Of a DNA stretch of 64,000 bases, positions 37,781-47,611 are shown one piece after another (position 1 is the first letter of the stretch; every line of letters begins with the position of its first letter). The translations under genes and the position numbers were made by a program. This DNA comes from an uncultured Kordiimonas sp. Its GTDB lineage: Bacteria; Pseudomonadota; Alphaproteobacteria; Sphingomonadales; Kordiimonadaceae. The notes under the pieces were generated by a model. That model did no database searches and was not told where the DNA came from. It saw nothing but the letters and a program-made list of their open reading frames with translations. Location: positions 1-64,000 of the forward strand of contig CANNDZ010000002.1 of NCBI GenBank assembly GCA_947503575.1, in the 5' to 3' direction.

Positions 37781-38245
37781 ATGGATTATGTAATCAGGCC
37801 AGCAGTAAAGGCCGATGCTGCAGGGTGTTATGATCTGGTACGGCGTCTCGCCGAATTTGAAGAACTGGACGACTACCTGCATATTGATGAGGCAACCTTC
37901 GTTGAGGCCGCCTTCGGTGATCAGCCCCAATTTGAAATTATGGTCGCAGAAATGGATGGCCAGATTGCTGGCGTCGTCACCTATTTTCACCGGTTCCATA
38001 TCTGGTTCGGCGAAAAAATGATCGAAATTGATGACCTGTTTGTTCGGCCTAGTGCACGCGGTCGGGGTATCGGGCGAAAACTTCTGCTCGCTATCGGTCA
38101 TATGGGTCGGTCGGAGGGTGTGCATGTCAAATGGACAGTCACAACCACCAATGTCCGCACCATTCACATGTACCGGCGGATGGGCGTCGACTATAATCCT
38201 CGTGGCTTATGTATCTGGTCGCCGGACAGCATTCCGGACGAATAA
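37781..38245 (+). CDS. GNAT family N-acetyltransferase
   Basis: A 154-residue single GNAT domain protein. It opens MDYVIRPAVKADAAGCYDLV, has the central IEIDDLFVRPSARGRGIGRKLL acetyl-CoA-binding block (the R/Q-x-x-G-x-G/A motif is RGRGIG) and ends with RMGVDYN. The gene has a GGGGGA site before the ATG. The substrate is unknown; the best-known relatives acetylate small amines or antibiotics, but nothing here shows which. Confidence 0.87.
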   Translation: MDYVIRPAVKADAAGCYDLVRRLAEFEELDDYLHIDEATFVEAAFGDQPQFEIMVAEMDGQIAGVVTYFHRFHIWFGEKMIEIDDLFVRPSARGRGIGRKLLLAIGHMGRSEGVHVKWTVTTTNVRTIHMYRRMGVDYNPRGLCIWSPDSIPDE

Positions 38246-38327
38246 CCCCTGCTCTTCCTCAATGCTCTCGCACTATGCATCAAAGCGAACGCCCAAAGCT
38301 AACTTGTGGCATAATTCAGGGTGTCAT

Positions 38328-39452
38328 TCAGGGCATAATCAGATCGAATTCAGCATGTGCCACACTTTGCCCGTTAACGGCAATCTCTATCAAATGCTGG
38401 CCCGGGTAAAACTTCCGCGTCGTTATCGGCTTGATGGCATGTGCTCTTGTCGCCACCAGGTCTCCGCCACCGCTCAGCTGCATGTCTTTCCATTTGAATA
38501 CTTTTGGTGACCGTGTGCCGTTTGCCTTCACAAAATGCACGGCGTAATCAATCATCAGGTTGCTGCCAACCGGCACGTCAGACAGTGTCAGGGTAAACTC
38601 TATCGCACCCCCGTAGGTCACTTTCGGCGTGTGAAGGGTAAGCGACGCTTCGGCGGATGCCAAAGGCTTGTACCCAAAAGCGCTCAAAGCTGCCGGATGC
38701 CCCTGCTTTATAAGCGTCCGGCATGCATGTTTCACCAGCCGCTGCCGGTTTTTGGATGCGTCTTTTAACCAACGTTCAGCAAGGTCGCTCACTAGGTCCG
38801 GGTGATCCTTGGCAATATCGTTCAGATTGTTGGCAACGGAGCGGCGAACATACTCTTCGGGGTCGTCCTTCAAAGCCTCCAAAATGGCAAGCAAAGGCGT
38901 CGGATCATTAACAAAAGACTGCAACCGCATGCCCCACGGCAAGCGCGGTCGGCTGCCTTCGCTTGCCAATCGGCGGACATGGCGGTTCGGATCACTGGCC
39001 CATTCATGGAAAATCGGCAGGGCGACCTCTGGCCACTTGTCAAGGAAAGGCCGCACCGCAAACTCCGATGTGAAACGCTTGGTCATTTCCTTCAACAAAT
39101 CCAGAGCCTCTATCGGATGATCCAAACCTCGTATCACAACCAGCTCTGTCAGTGGCCAAATCGCTCGGTTGCATATACCACCGGGGCCAAATTGGATTTC
39201 ATCTCGGTCCGTGTCCTCGCTGGGGTGCAAAGACGACAACAAAGTGGCTGAAAGGTCAGCAAAATCAGCAGGCAGTGTTTCATCAAGCGCATGTGCAACC
39301 TGCATAACGCGCTCTTTCAGCTCCAACGTCGTTAGAGATGCACTCGCCTTGTCAATAAAGCCCGTTCGATCAAACGACGGCCATATTCGCTTGAAAATGT
39401 CGCCAATGGTCTCGATCACGTCCGAATTGATCGAGTCTTTAAAGGGTTCCAT
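38328..39452 (-). CDS. alkC: DNA alkylation repair protein, AlkC-type glycosylase with Ig-like C-terminal domain
   Basis: AlkC-type glycosylases excise cationic alkylated bases such as 3-methyladenine without base flipping. The 374-residue protein has HEAT-like helical repeats at about residues 60-250 (WASDPNRHVRRLASEGSRPR, DDPEEYVRRSVANNLNDIAKDHPDLV). The region from about residue 255, beginning LTLHTPKVTYGGAIEFTLTLSD, is all-beta and resembles the Ig-like domain reported for AlkC. That full-length layout favours AlkC over the HEAT-only AlkD. It is convergent with the GNAT gene. Confidence 0.85.
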   Translation of the reverse strand: MEPFKDSINSDVIETIGDIFKRIWPSFDRTGFIDKASASLTTLELKERVMQVAHALDETLPADFADLSATLLSSLHPSEDTDRDEIQFGPGGICNRAIWPLTELVVIRGLDHPIEALDLLKEMTKRFTSEFAVRPFLDKWPEVALPIFHEWASDPNRHVRRLASEGSRPRLPWGMRLQSFVNDPTPLLAILEALKDDPEEYVRRSVANNLNDIAKDHPDLVSDLAERWLKDASKNRQRLVKHACRTLIKQGHPAALSAFGYKPLASAEASLTLHTPKVTYGGAIEFTLTLSDVPVGSNLMIDYAVHFVKANGTRSPKVFKWKDMQLSGGGDLVATRAHAIKPITTRKFYPGQHLIEIAVNGQSVAHAEFDLIMP

Positions 39453-39568
39453 GCTGTCACCTACCTAAATAATTAGTCTTTATTGTTTACGAAACGTGTT
39501 GAGGTTTCCCTTTATTCCAACGGCAAATTTTCTTGACGCTGCGACCCGATCAATGTCACCCCATTGAC

Positions 39569-39799
39569 ATGATTGACCTTGAAGATGCAAAGCTAAAAAA
39601 ACACTCGGTTACTATCGCCGGGCACCGCACATCAATTTCGCTGGAAGCATGTTTCTGGCGGCATTTACGCGCTATTGCCAAGGACCGCGATATGTCGATC
39701 AACGAATTAGTGCGTCAATTGGACGAAGCCCGCGCTGGTTCACTGTCAGGCGCGATCAGGGCGTTTGTCCTGCAATGCCTTGAAAAAGCGCCGCGCTAG
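39569..39799 (+). CDS. Ribbon-helix-helix (RHH_4-like) protein
   Basis: A protein of about 76 residues, starting at the ATG at 39569 (a TTG at 39533 gives 88). It has a beta strand KHSVTIAGHRTSISLE then two helices (CFWRHLRAIAKDRDMSINELVRQLDEAR), the fold used by ribbon-helix-helix DNA-binding proteins of the RHH_4 group, which are sometimes misnamed aryl-sulfotransferases. Its target is not known. Neither start has a good ribosome binding site. Its stop overlaps the stop of the convergent AsmA gene by 4 bases. Confidence 0.75.
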   Translation: MIDLEDAKLKKHSVTIAGHRTSISLEACFWRHLRAIAKDRDMSINELVRQLDEARAGSLSGAIRAFVLQCLEKAPR

Positions 39800-42700
39800 C
39801 TGTCCGGGTCTTCCGGCGGTTGTTTCTTGCGTTCTTCCTGTCGCGTTTTCAGTTTTGACAACAATCCTATGGCCAATTGGCTCACGACCCCACCCGGATT
39901 TGACGGTGCCGCATCCCCAGTGCCTGCCTGTGCTTGTTCCAGTTCCCCAAACAGGCGGGCGCGCAGTCGGCGCTCAATACCTGCGATAGCAAATCGTTCC
40001 AGCGCGCGGCTGGTCCAGCGGGCGCTTGGCGCAGATAAAGCCCCTTCGTACGTGACGGGGATTGTTGGTGCATCCTGTGGCTGCGTCAGCGCCAGCTCGC
40101 CCGACATATTAATATAATCATTAGGAATGTTCACTTGCCCATCAAGCGACAGGCTGCCCCACCTTCCATTGGCGGCAAGTTCGTCAACCAGGGCCACACC
40201 ATTATCAATCTGGAACGATCCGCGAATAGTGGCAAAATCTGTTGTCCCTGATCGAAGAACAGACCCGATAGTATTTAAAAACGCGCTTGCGCTATCGCCG
40301 CTTTGCATGGCTTTAACCAATTCCGGCACGGCCATAAAATACAAAGAACCAGCACCGCCCTCAAACCTGCCTTGCCCTGTCATGGTTGACAAAAAGCCCT
40401 GTTCTGCGCCTGTGTTGGCCGTTACATCAAGTTGCGCCGAAACACTGCCTGAAAAAGTGCGAGATACACCCAGCGTACTAGCAAATGCCGCAATATCAAT
40501 CCCAGCTGCATCCAATTTGGCTGTTAAAAGACCGCTGTTATCCATAAGCCCAATGTCCGCTGACAAAGGCGATCCGTTCAATGTTGCGCCCTCACCCGCA
40601 ACAAAAGTCATTTGGTCAGGGCCCAACGAAATGCGTGCGCCCGGCGCCGCAAGCGTCTGCCCAAAAAAGCGAATGTTGGTCAGGGCAACATCGACGTCGC
40701 CGCGCGGGATGGACTGTGCTTCCCGTGTCCCACCTTCAGGTATCTCTATGCTAGATAGATCGAAATCCTGCACCGAAATACGCCCCGATAGTCTGTTGTT
40801 TTCGCTTTGCAAAGTGCCTGCGAGTACTGAGTTACCGTTTCGGATATCAATGTCAGTAACTGACCAGCTATTTTCTGCGTAAGCTAAACTAAAACGTGCG
40901 CGGCGCGGTGTCTCAATCGTGACAGGCACACCGTAAGTAGCAGCGATTGTATCAAAACCAGACCGCTGACCTGGTGATGCAGACATGGAAACATTCGCTG
41001 TCAGCAAAGCCTCGTTACTATCCCCTAACAAAGAAAAAGGGCTTCCGGCAAATTCACCGGTTGCGGTGTAAGTGAATTGGTCAGCTGACCCCTCGAGGCT
41101 AACATTGCTGGTTAAGGGCGATGGCTGGGCATTCTGAGCGGGCCAAACTCTGGCCCGCGTTAGAACACTATCGAACGCGGCATGCGATACGCTGCCCTGA
41201 AGTCGACCCGTATAGGTTTCGCTTAGATCAAGCGAACCAGCAAAATCAAGCGACGCTATCCCGGTCGAAAGCGTTGCACGAGATTGCAGCGCGCCAATGG
41301 GTCCATTTGCTTCAATCTCCCCCGCCGCAGGTACATTACCCGTATAGAGCGACAGTATGGAGGCGGCATCTGGTGCCAAGGTATCCAAAACCGGAAACCG
41401 CCAATTGCTGTAGGACAGCGACAGGGAAGCATCGGTCACCGCGCTGCTTTCATCGATCTGCACATCCGCAGCGCCTGAAATCCGGCCATCCATATGCGAT
41501 GCATCAAACTGCGTCAAAGACAGACCACTGGGTTGAAACGTACCAGCAAGAGCGATTTGGGTAAAATTCTGGTCCAGCCAATGCAGGGTACCAATATAAA
41601 AATCGAACGTAAAACCTGGCAAGTTCTGGGGTGCGCTATCGCCCTTTGGCACCTGTGCATCAGGCCAATAGGCGTCCAGATTGAGCGTATCCGCCGATAC
41701 AGCCACCGCACTCACCCCAAAGGGGGATAATGTGCCCGATATGTCTGCTGTGATACTAGACGTGTCTACCTTGCCTTTGGTGTCGGTAAGGCTCCAGCCA
41801 TTATCAGTGGTTGTTATGCGCCCTTTCAAATCCGCTGTTGTTAACCGCCCGGCAGGAACGGCCTCTGAAACCTCAATACCGGCCCAGGAAAGAATGTCCT
41901 GCAAACCGCCAGACTGGAACTGTAACGTCCCGCCGGTTTCAGTATCCCGAACATAGGAAAGGCGCGACGCCCCTGGCAGTAGGGCTGAAAACTGGTTGAG
42001 GAACACGCCGTCATCAGAAAGGCCGATACCCATTTCTACCTGCTGTACCTGATCCAGGCGCAGTTCCACTGCTTCCACCGACACATCAAGGCTACCCGTA
42101 AGCATTTGGCGAGATGGCATCTGCGCGGATGTTGGTGTCTCTGCTGCTGCAGGTCTGATAGCTTGCAACCACTCATCCAACGGAACAGCTCCCATCGAAG
42201 CCGTGCCCGTCATATGTAATTTTTCAGATACTTCTGCCAGTGTCAGGTCAAGCGTACCGCGCGTACCCCCAAGGGATGCCTGGCGAGAAATCAAGCGACT
42301 GACCCCGTTGGAGTCGCGGTCGATTTGCAAATCAAGGGCATAGGCCAGAGCGGGCACAGCAGGTGGTTGAAAATCCGACATCGCAGCAGCCGCAAACGCG
42401 AGTAATGCGTTCAGGTCCGTACCGTTAGCCTGGAACCGGCCCTGCAATGCGCCGGTATCAGCCATCTTGCCAGAAAAGTCTAACATGCTGCCCGCAACCG
42501 AAACGGTTGCTTTTACTGATGTTGCAGTTTCCGTGCGCATCGGAGCAATACGACCCGATACACTGACCCCTTTGCCAGCCACAATAGCGGAACCGCTCCA
42601 GTCCAGCGGTCCGGATGGTAAGCGGCCTTCAAGGGATACATCAAGACCCTCAAGCAATAGTGGTTGCTCCGATAGCGGTTGAACCGTGATCGTGCCGCTG

Positions 42701-43161
42701 TTGATCCTGAAACGATCCAGTGACAAGAGTGTTTCTGCGCTTGACGGGTCGTCACTAACCGGCCAGCCGCGGATAGACCACCCTTCCGCTGTTTCAACAA
42801 GACTGGCGGACAAACCATCAAAGGCAAGGCTTTGTAGCTCAAGCGAGCCGCCCAAAAGTGCGCCAAGCCCAAGATGCATATCAATCTGTTCAGCGGTTGC
42901 GATGGCATCATTAAATTCTGTCTGACCGGGCGTTAGCCGCACCAGCCTCGCTGAAACGGTGGGGCGAGGCAGCAAACCGAGGCTCAGGTCCCCTGCAAGT
43001 TCAACCTGTATGCCAAGTCGGTCACTTGCAAGCGACGCCAGCGTATCCCGATATTGGTTCCAGTCGATCACATAAAGCGCGACTGATACTGAACCCAGAA
43101 GCAGGGTCAGCAAACCAAGTAGAAAAAAGGAGAGTGTTTTCTTTTTCACTCGAAAGCCCAC
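39796..43161 (-). CDS. AsmA family protein
   Basis: A 1121-residue protein of the AsmA/YhdP-type family, thought to move phospholipid between inner and outer membranes or to affect outer-membrane assembly. The N-terminus is a signal anchor (LSFFLLGLLTLLLGSVSVALYVI) followed by the conserved DWNQYRDTLASLASDRLGIQVELAGDLSL opening of AsmA. The remainder is a long beta-rich repeat with a C-terminal AsmA_2 domain. It starts at a GTG at 43161; a second GTG at 43149 is equally likely. It is convergent with the ribbon-helix-helix gene. Confidence 0.88.
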   Translation of the reverse strand: MGFRVKKKTLSFFLLGLLTLLLGSVSVALYVIDWNQYRDTLASLASDRLGIQVELAGDLSLGLLPRPTVSARLVRLTPGQTEFNDAIATAEQIDMHLGLGALLGGSLELQSLAFDGLSASLVETAEGWSIRGWPVSDDPSSAETLLSLDRFRINSGTITVQPLSEQPLLLEGLDVSLEGRLPSGPLDWSGSAIVAGKGVSVSGRIAPMRTETATSVKATVSVAGSMLDFSGKMADTGALQGRFQANGTDLNALLAFAAAAMSDFQPPAVPALAYALDLQIDRDSNGVSRLISRQASLGGTRGTLDLTLAEVSEKLHMTGTASMGAVPLDEWLQAIRPAAAETPTSAQMPSRQMLTGSLDVSVEAVELRLDQVQQVEMGIGLSDDGVFLNQFSALLPGASRLSYVRDTETGGTLQFQSGGLQDILSWAGIEVSEAVPAGRLTTADLKGRITTTDNGWSLTDTKGKVDTSSITADISGTLSPFGVSAVAVSADTLNLDAYWPDAQVPKGDSAPQNLPGFTFDFYIGTLHWLDQNFTQIALAGTFQPSGLSLTQFDASHMDGRISGAADVQIDESSAVTDASLSLSYSNWRFPVLDTLAPDAASILSLYTGNVPAAGEIEANGPIGALQSRATLSTGIASLDFAGSLDLSETYTGRLQGSVSHAAFDSVLTRARVWPAQNAQPSPLTSNVSLEGSADQFTYTATGEFAGSPFSLLGDSNEALLTANVSMSASPGQRSGFDTIAATYGVPVTIETPRRARFSLAYAENSWSVTDIDIRNGNSVLAGTLQSENNRLSGRISVQDFDLSSIEIPEGGTREAQSIPRGDVDVALTNIRFFGQTLAAPGARISLGPDQMTFVAGEGATLNGSPLSADIGLMDNSGLLTAKLDAAGIDIAAFASTLGVSRTFSGSVSAQLDVTANTGAEQGFLSTMTGQGRFEGGAGSLYFMAVPELVKAMQSGDSASAFLNTIGSVLRSGTTDFATIRGSFQIDNGVALVDELAANGRWGSLSLDGQVNIPNDYINMSGELALTQPQDAPTIPVTYEGALSAPSARWTSRALERFAIAGIERRLRARLFGELEQAQAGTGDAAPSNPGGVVSQLAIGLLSKLKTRQEERKKQPPEDPDS

Positions 43162-43328
43162 AATTAAACAGGTTTTAAGGTCCGTAATGACAAATTATTA
43201 GCATGATGAATTTGGCAAATATACGACCGATTTTCGCTTAACCTTTGACATTTTGAGGTCTAAAGTGCCGTTAAATCTTTGAAGCTTCAATGAAAACAGG
43301 CTGAAAAGCAGGAAGCAACCCGGCACAC

Positions 43329-45131
43329 ATGGCACGAAATATCATACCGTCGTTTTCAGACCTGTTGCAACGCATGCGGGCCCGCTTGTTTTTATCTGGT
43401 GGGTACGGGTTTGGTGCCATAACACTGCTTGCGGTAGTGGTGGGTGTGGTTGTTGGCTATGCTGCCATCGGCTTTTATCTGGCGATCAGCCTGCTGCTGA
43501 CCTTTACCTTTGGTGTAGACGAAGAAACACTTGCAACCGGGGCCAGCAGCCTGGATTGGTGGCATCTTTTATTTGTACCCGTGATTGGCGGCCTTGTTGT
43601 GGGACAACTGCTGCGTCTGCATAAGCGCGGCCAAACCAGTGGCGTTGCCAATGTTATTGAAGCAGCAGCCCTACGGGATAGCCGCATCGGCCTGAAGGAC
43701 GGTACCATCAGCGCGGCGGCAACAATTGTCTCTCTGGGCACAGGCGCATCAATGGGTCGAGAGGGCCCTGCGGTGCACTTTGGGGCCACGCTTGCCTCTT
43801 TCATCACGCGCTCCCTAAAGCTTAATCCGGCTGCTGCCCGCATCCTTCTGGGATGTGGTGTGGCATCTGCCGTTGCAGCGTCATTCAATGCGCCTATTGC
43901 CGGTGTGTTCTTTGCGCTGGAGGTGATCATTGGCCATTATGCGCTGCAAACCTTTGCCCCCATTGTTATTGCCGCCATTGCCGGTACGGTTGTTAGCCGC
44001 ATTCACTTGGGCAATTTTCCGGCTTTTGAAACCACCGATTACTTCATCACAAGTTTCTGGGAATTTCCGGCCTTTTTTATCCTTGGTATCGTGTCCGCAA
44101 TGGCAGCAGTGGTGTTTATGGCGGGCCTGCGATGGGCAGACCGCATGCGCGACAAGTGGAAAGCTGTGCCAGTTTGGTTGCAACCCGCTGTAGCGGGCAT
44201 CGGTATCGGTTCGCTCGCGCTTATGTACCCCGAGATCCTGAGCATCGGGTATGAGGCGACCAGTCATGCGCTTGACGGCAGCTATAGCTTATCGTTGCTG
44301 CTCGCACTTATTGTTGCCAAAATTGCCGCAACCATCGTGTCGTATGCGGGCAGGTTTGGTGGCGGCGTATTCAGCCCGTCGTTGTTTATTGGTGCGATGG
44401 TTGGTGGCGCCTTTGGCATCCTTGCGGGCAGTGTTTTCCCTGATCTGGCATCCACACCGGGGCTTTATGCTGTTGTGGGTATGGGGGCTGTGGCCTCTGC
44501 GGTACTCGGTGCGCCCATCTCAACCATCCTGATCGTGTTTGAAATAACCGGTGACTATAATGTCACCATTGCGGTGATGATCGCCTCGGCAATTGCCAGC
44601 GTGGTATCCAGCCTGTTTTACCAGCGATCCTTCTTCCTGATGCAGCTTGCAAACCGCGGTTTGCAGCTTGACGGCGGGCGCGCGACCTTCCTGCTAAAAT
44701 CAGCCACAGTCGGTGAACATATGAGTCGGGATTTTTACACCGTTCGCGATACCGACACTGCCGAAAAAGCCAGAGAACTGCTGATTGTACAAGGGGGCGG
44801 TGTGCTGGTAGTTACCGATGAGACCGGCAAGATTGTCGGTGTTTTATCCCTGAACCAAATGCCCTCGACGGTCTTTTCGGAAGGACAGGAAAAAGAACGG
44901 CTGGTTGGTGAATTTACCCGCGAAGTTGGGCAATTGCTCAAAACCACTGAACCGCTTGAAGTTGCGCTCAAGAGCCTTGACCTGTCGGGCGAAGAAGCTT
45001 TGCCTGTTGTCTCGCCAAGCCAGGAAGACATTGTTGTCGGTCTGATACGCCACCGAGATGTGATGCAGGAATACACCCGCGCGCTTCTGGAAACCCATGG
45101 TCAAAACGAACCGATGAACCGCATCAGATAA
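43329..45131 (+). CDS. ClC chloride channel/transporter with C-terminal CBS pair
   Basis: A 600-residue ClC-family membrane protein. The selectivity filter blocks are visible: TSGVA (the GSGIP position, residues 103-107), GREGP with the gating Glu145, and GGVFSPSLFIGA. The C-terminal 140 residues form two CBS domains (about 455-590). The inner proton glutamate of exchangers, E203 in E. coli ClC-ec1, is at V199 here (E198 V199 in FALEVIIG), as in uncoupled ClC channels. This suggests a channel, though function needs testing. A uvrD gene follows. Confidence 0.9.
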   Translation: MARNIIPSFSDLLQRMRARLFLSGGYGFGAITLLAVVVGVVVGYAAIGFYLAISLLLTFTFGVDEETLATGASSLDWWHLLFVPVIGGLVVGQLLRLHKRGQTSGVANVIEAAALRDSRIGLKDGTISAAATIVSLGTGASMGREGPAVHFGATLASFITRSLKLNPAAARILLGCGVASAVAASFNAPIAGVFFALEVIIGHYALQTFAPIVIAAIAGTVVSRIHLGNFPAFETTDYFITSFWEFPAFFILGIVSAMAAVVFMAGLRWADRMRDKWKAVPVWLQPAVAGIGIGSLALMYPEILSIGYEATSHALDGSYSLSLLLALIVAKIAATIVSYAGRFGGGVFSPSLFIGAMVGGAFGILAGSVFPDLASTPGLYAVVGMGAVASAVLGAPISTILIVFEITGDYNVTIAVMIASAIASVVSSLFYQRSFFLMQLANRGLQLDGGRATFLLKSATVGEHMSRDFYTVRDTDTAEKARELLIVQGGGVLVVTDETGKIVGVLSLNQMPSTVFSEGQEKERLVGEFTREVGQLLKTTEPLEVALKSLDLSGEEALPVVSPSQEDIVVGLIRHRDVMQEYTRALLETHGQNEPMNRIR

Positions 45132-45206
45132 CCACCTTTTTCGTCTGCCCCATAATTTCCAGAAGCTTCTGTTTGCCTGTGCCCGCAAGGGTGCTATGTA
45201 GCCTTT

Positions 45207-47588
45207 ATGACCATCGACCCTTTCGACCTTGATGACCTTGACACCGGCCCTGCTGAGCCCCAGCAGCAGCCACAGCATATTGGCGAACCGCCGTATCTGG
45301 ACGGCCTGAATGCCCCCCAAAAAGAAGCCGTTCTGGCGACTGATGGGCCTGTTCTGGTACTTGCGGGGGCTGGCACAGGCAAAACCCGCGTGCTGACCAC
45401 CCGGCTTGGCCACCTGATGGCCACGGGGCGAGCCGCACCCTGGAATATCCTGGCTGTTACCTTCACCAATAAGGCGGCAAAAGAAATGCAGGAGCGTGTC
45501 GCCCGCGTCATTGGCCGTCCGGTGGAAGGTATGTGGATTGGCACGTTCCACAGCATTTGCGTGCGCATACTGCGGCGTCATGCTGAACTTGTTGGCCTGA
45601 AGTCCAATTTCACAATTCTGGACACCGATGATCAGGTCCGGCTTTTAAAACAACTCATCCAGGCAGAAAATATTGACGACAAACGCTGGCCAGCGCGTAC
45701 ACTGGCGGGGCTGATTGACCGCTGGAAAAACCGCGCCCTTACCCCTGAAAAAGTGCCCTCAGGCGAAAGCTACGCCTTTGCAAACGGTATGGGCGGGGAG
45801 CTTTACAAAGCTTACCAGGAACGCCTGAAGGTTCTGAATGTCTGCGACTTCGGAGACCTGCTGATGCATGTCATCACCCTGTTCCAGAACCACCCGGATG
45901 TGTTGGCGGAATATCACCGGCAATTCCGCTATATTCTGGTGGATGAGTATCAGGATACCAACGTATCGCAGTATCTGTGGCTAAGGCTGTTGGCGCAGGC
46001 AGAACGCAACATCTGTTGTGTCGGTGATGATGACCAAAGTATTTATGGCTGGCGCGGAGCAGAAGTCGGTAACATTTTGCGTTTTTCGGAGGATTTTCCG
46101 GGCGCAAAAACCGTGCGACTGGAACAAAATTATCGCTCAACCGGGCATATTCTGGCTGCTGCGTCTGCGCTGATTGCTGCCAACGAAGGACGGCTGGGCA
46201 AAGAACTGTGGACCGACAGCGGCGACGGTGAAAAAATACAGGTTAAAGGCGTGTGGGACGCACCTGAGGAAGCCCGATCCATCGGCGACGACATCGAAAA
46301 CCTGCAACGCAAGGAAACATCTCTAAGCGAAATCGCGGTTCTGGTGCGTGCAGGGTTCCAAACACGCGAGTTTGAGGAACGCATGATCACACTGGGCCTG
46401 CCCTACCGCGTGGTGGGCGGACCGCGCTTCTATGAGCGTGCGGAAATCAGGGATGCTATGGCATATTTGCGGGTCATCGCCCAGCCAGACGATGATCTGG
46501 CGTTTGAACGCATCATTAATGTTCCCAAACGCGGCCTTGGTGCAACGACGGTTCAAAAGATTCACCACCTTGCCCGAGCCCACGGCGTTTCCATGACGCG
46601 GGCGGCGCACCAAATCCTTCAACTGAATGATTTACGCGCAGCCGCTCGCAAATCATTGTTGGGCCTCTTGAACGATTTTGATCGCTGGCGCGCTATGGTT
46701 GCGACCGAAAACCAAAGCGAGCTTACGCAAATTGTTCTGGAGGAATCCGGCTACACTGAAATGTGGCAAAATGACAAATCCGCAGATGCACCAGGGCGGC
46801 TGGATAACCTGAAGGAACTTGTGTCTGCCATGAACGAGTTCGAGAACCTTGCAGGTTTTCTGGAACATATTTCATTGGTCATGGAAAACGACAGCAATGA
46901 TAGTCGCGAGAAAGTGTCTTTGATGACGCTGCATGCGGCCAAGGGGCTGGAATTTGATCATGTTTTTCTACCGGGTTGGGAAGAAGGGGTCTTCCCAAAC
47001 CAGCGGGCATTGGATGAAAGCGGTGCAAAAGGGCTGGAAGAAGAACGTCGCCTTGCGTATGTCGGCATAACCCGCGCCAAACGCCAGGCTTATGTTTACT
47101 TTGCTGGGAACCGACAGGTATTCGGCCAGTGGCAATCCAGTTTGCCCAGCCGCTTCATCGAAGACCTGCCACAAGATCATATAGAAATGGAATCAGCCCA
47201 AGGTTTGTATAGCGGCCGGTCTAATCGCGGTAGCTGGGGCTCGGACGACGAGTGGTCAGATGAAGGATATTACACTTCATCCGGTGAAAAGTATGGCCCC
47301 GGTTGGGCGCGTGCGCAAAATAAATATGGCGGTGGTTTTTCCAGTGGGGGCAGCAGTTACGGTGACAGAATTGGTCGCCGAAAACGCGGTGTAACCATCG
47401 ACATGCCGTCTACCCCTGCCCCAGCCCCCACAAGCGGCCAAGTCAGTGACATTGCCGTGGGGGAGCGTGTGTTCCATGAAAAATTTGGCTATGGCATGGT
47501 GGAAGATGTGGAAGGCAACAAATTACTGGTTGCCTTTGAAAAAGCGGGGACCAAACGGGTTGTCGACCGCTTTGTCAAACCTGCCTAA
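45207..47588 (+). CDS. uvrD: UvrD/PcrA-type superfamily 1 DNA helicase
   Basis: A 793-residue 3'-5' DNA helicase of nucleotide excision and mismatch repair. Walker A is AGAGTGKT, Walker B is the VDEYQDTN box. Other blocks are GDDDQSIYGWRGA (motif III), LEQNYRST (motif IV), LMTLHAAKGLEFDHVFLPGWEEG (motif V), and RRLAYVGITRAK (motif VI). The C-terminal 60 residues (VGERVFHEKFGYGMV) match the Tudor-like domain that binds RNA polymerase in PcrA/UvrD. prmA follows after 23 bases. Confidence 0.95.
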   Translation: MTIDPFDLDDLDTGPAEPQQQPQHIGEPPYLDGLNAPQKEAVLATDGPVLVLAGAGTGKTRVLTTRLGHLMATGRAAPWNILAVTFTNKAAKEMQERVARVIGRPVEGMWIGTFHSICVRILRRHAELVGLKSNFTILDTDDQVRLLKQLIQAENIDDKRWPARTLAGLIDRWKNRALTPEKVPSGESYAFANGMGGELYKAYQERLKVLNVCDFGDLLMHVITLFQNHPDVLAEYHRQFRYILVDEYQDTNVSQYLWLRLLAQAERNICCVGDDDQSIYGWRGAEVGNILRFSEDFPGAKTVRLEQNYRSTGHILAAASALIAANEGRLGKELWTDSGDGEKIQVKGVWDAPEEARSIGDDIENLQRKETSLSEIAVLVRAGFQTREFEERMITLGLPYRVVGGPRFYERAEIRDAMAYLRVIAQPDDDLAFERIINVPKRGLGATTVQKIHHLARAHGVSMTRAAHQILQLNDLRAAARKSLLGLLNDFDRWRAMVATENQSELTQIVLEESGYTEMWQNDKSADAPGRLDNLKELVSAMNEFENLAGFLEHISLVMENDSNDSREKVSLMTLHAAKGLEFDHVFLPGWEEGVFPNQRALDESGAKGLEEERRLAYVGITRAKRQAYVYFAGNRQVFGQWQSSLPSRFIEDLPQDHIEMESAQGLYSGRSNRGSWGSDDEWSDEGYYTSSGEKYGPGWARAQNKYGGGFSSGGSSYGDRIGRRKRGVTIDMPSTPAPAPTSGQVSDIAVGERVFHEKFGYGMVEDVEGNKLLVAFEKAGTKRVVDRFVKPA

Positions 47589-47611
47589 ACCAGACAACAG
47601 AAAGCAACGTC

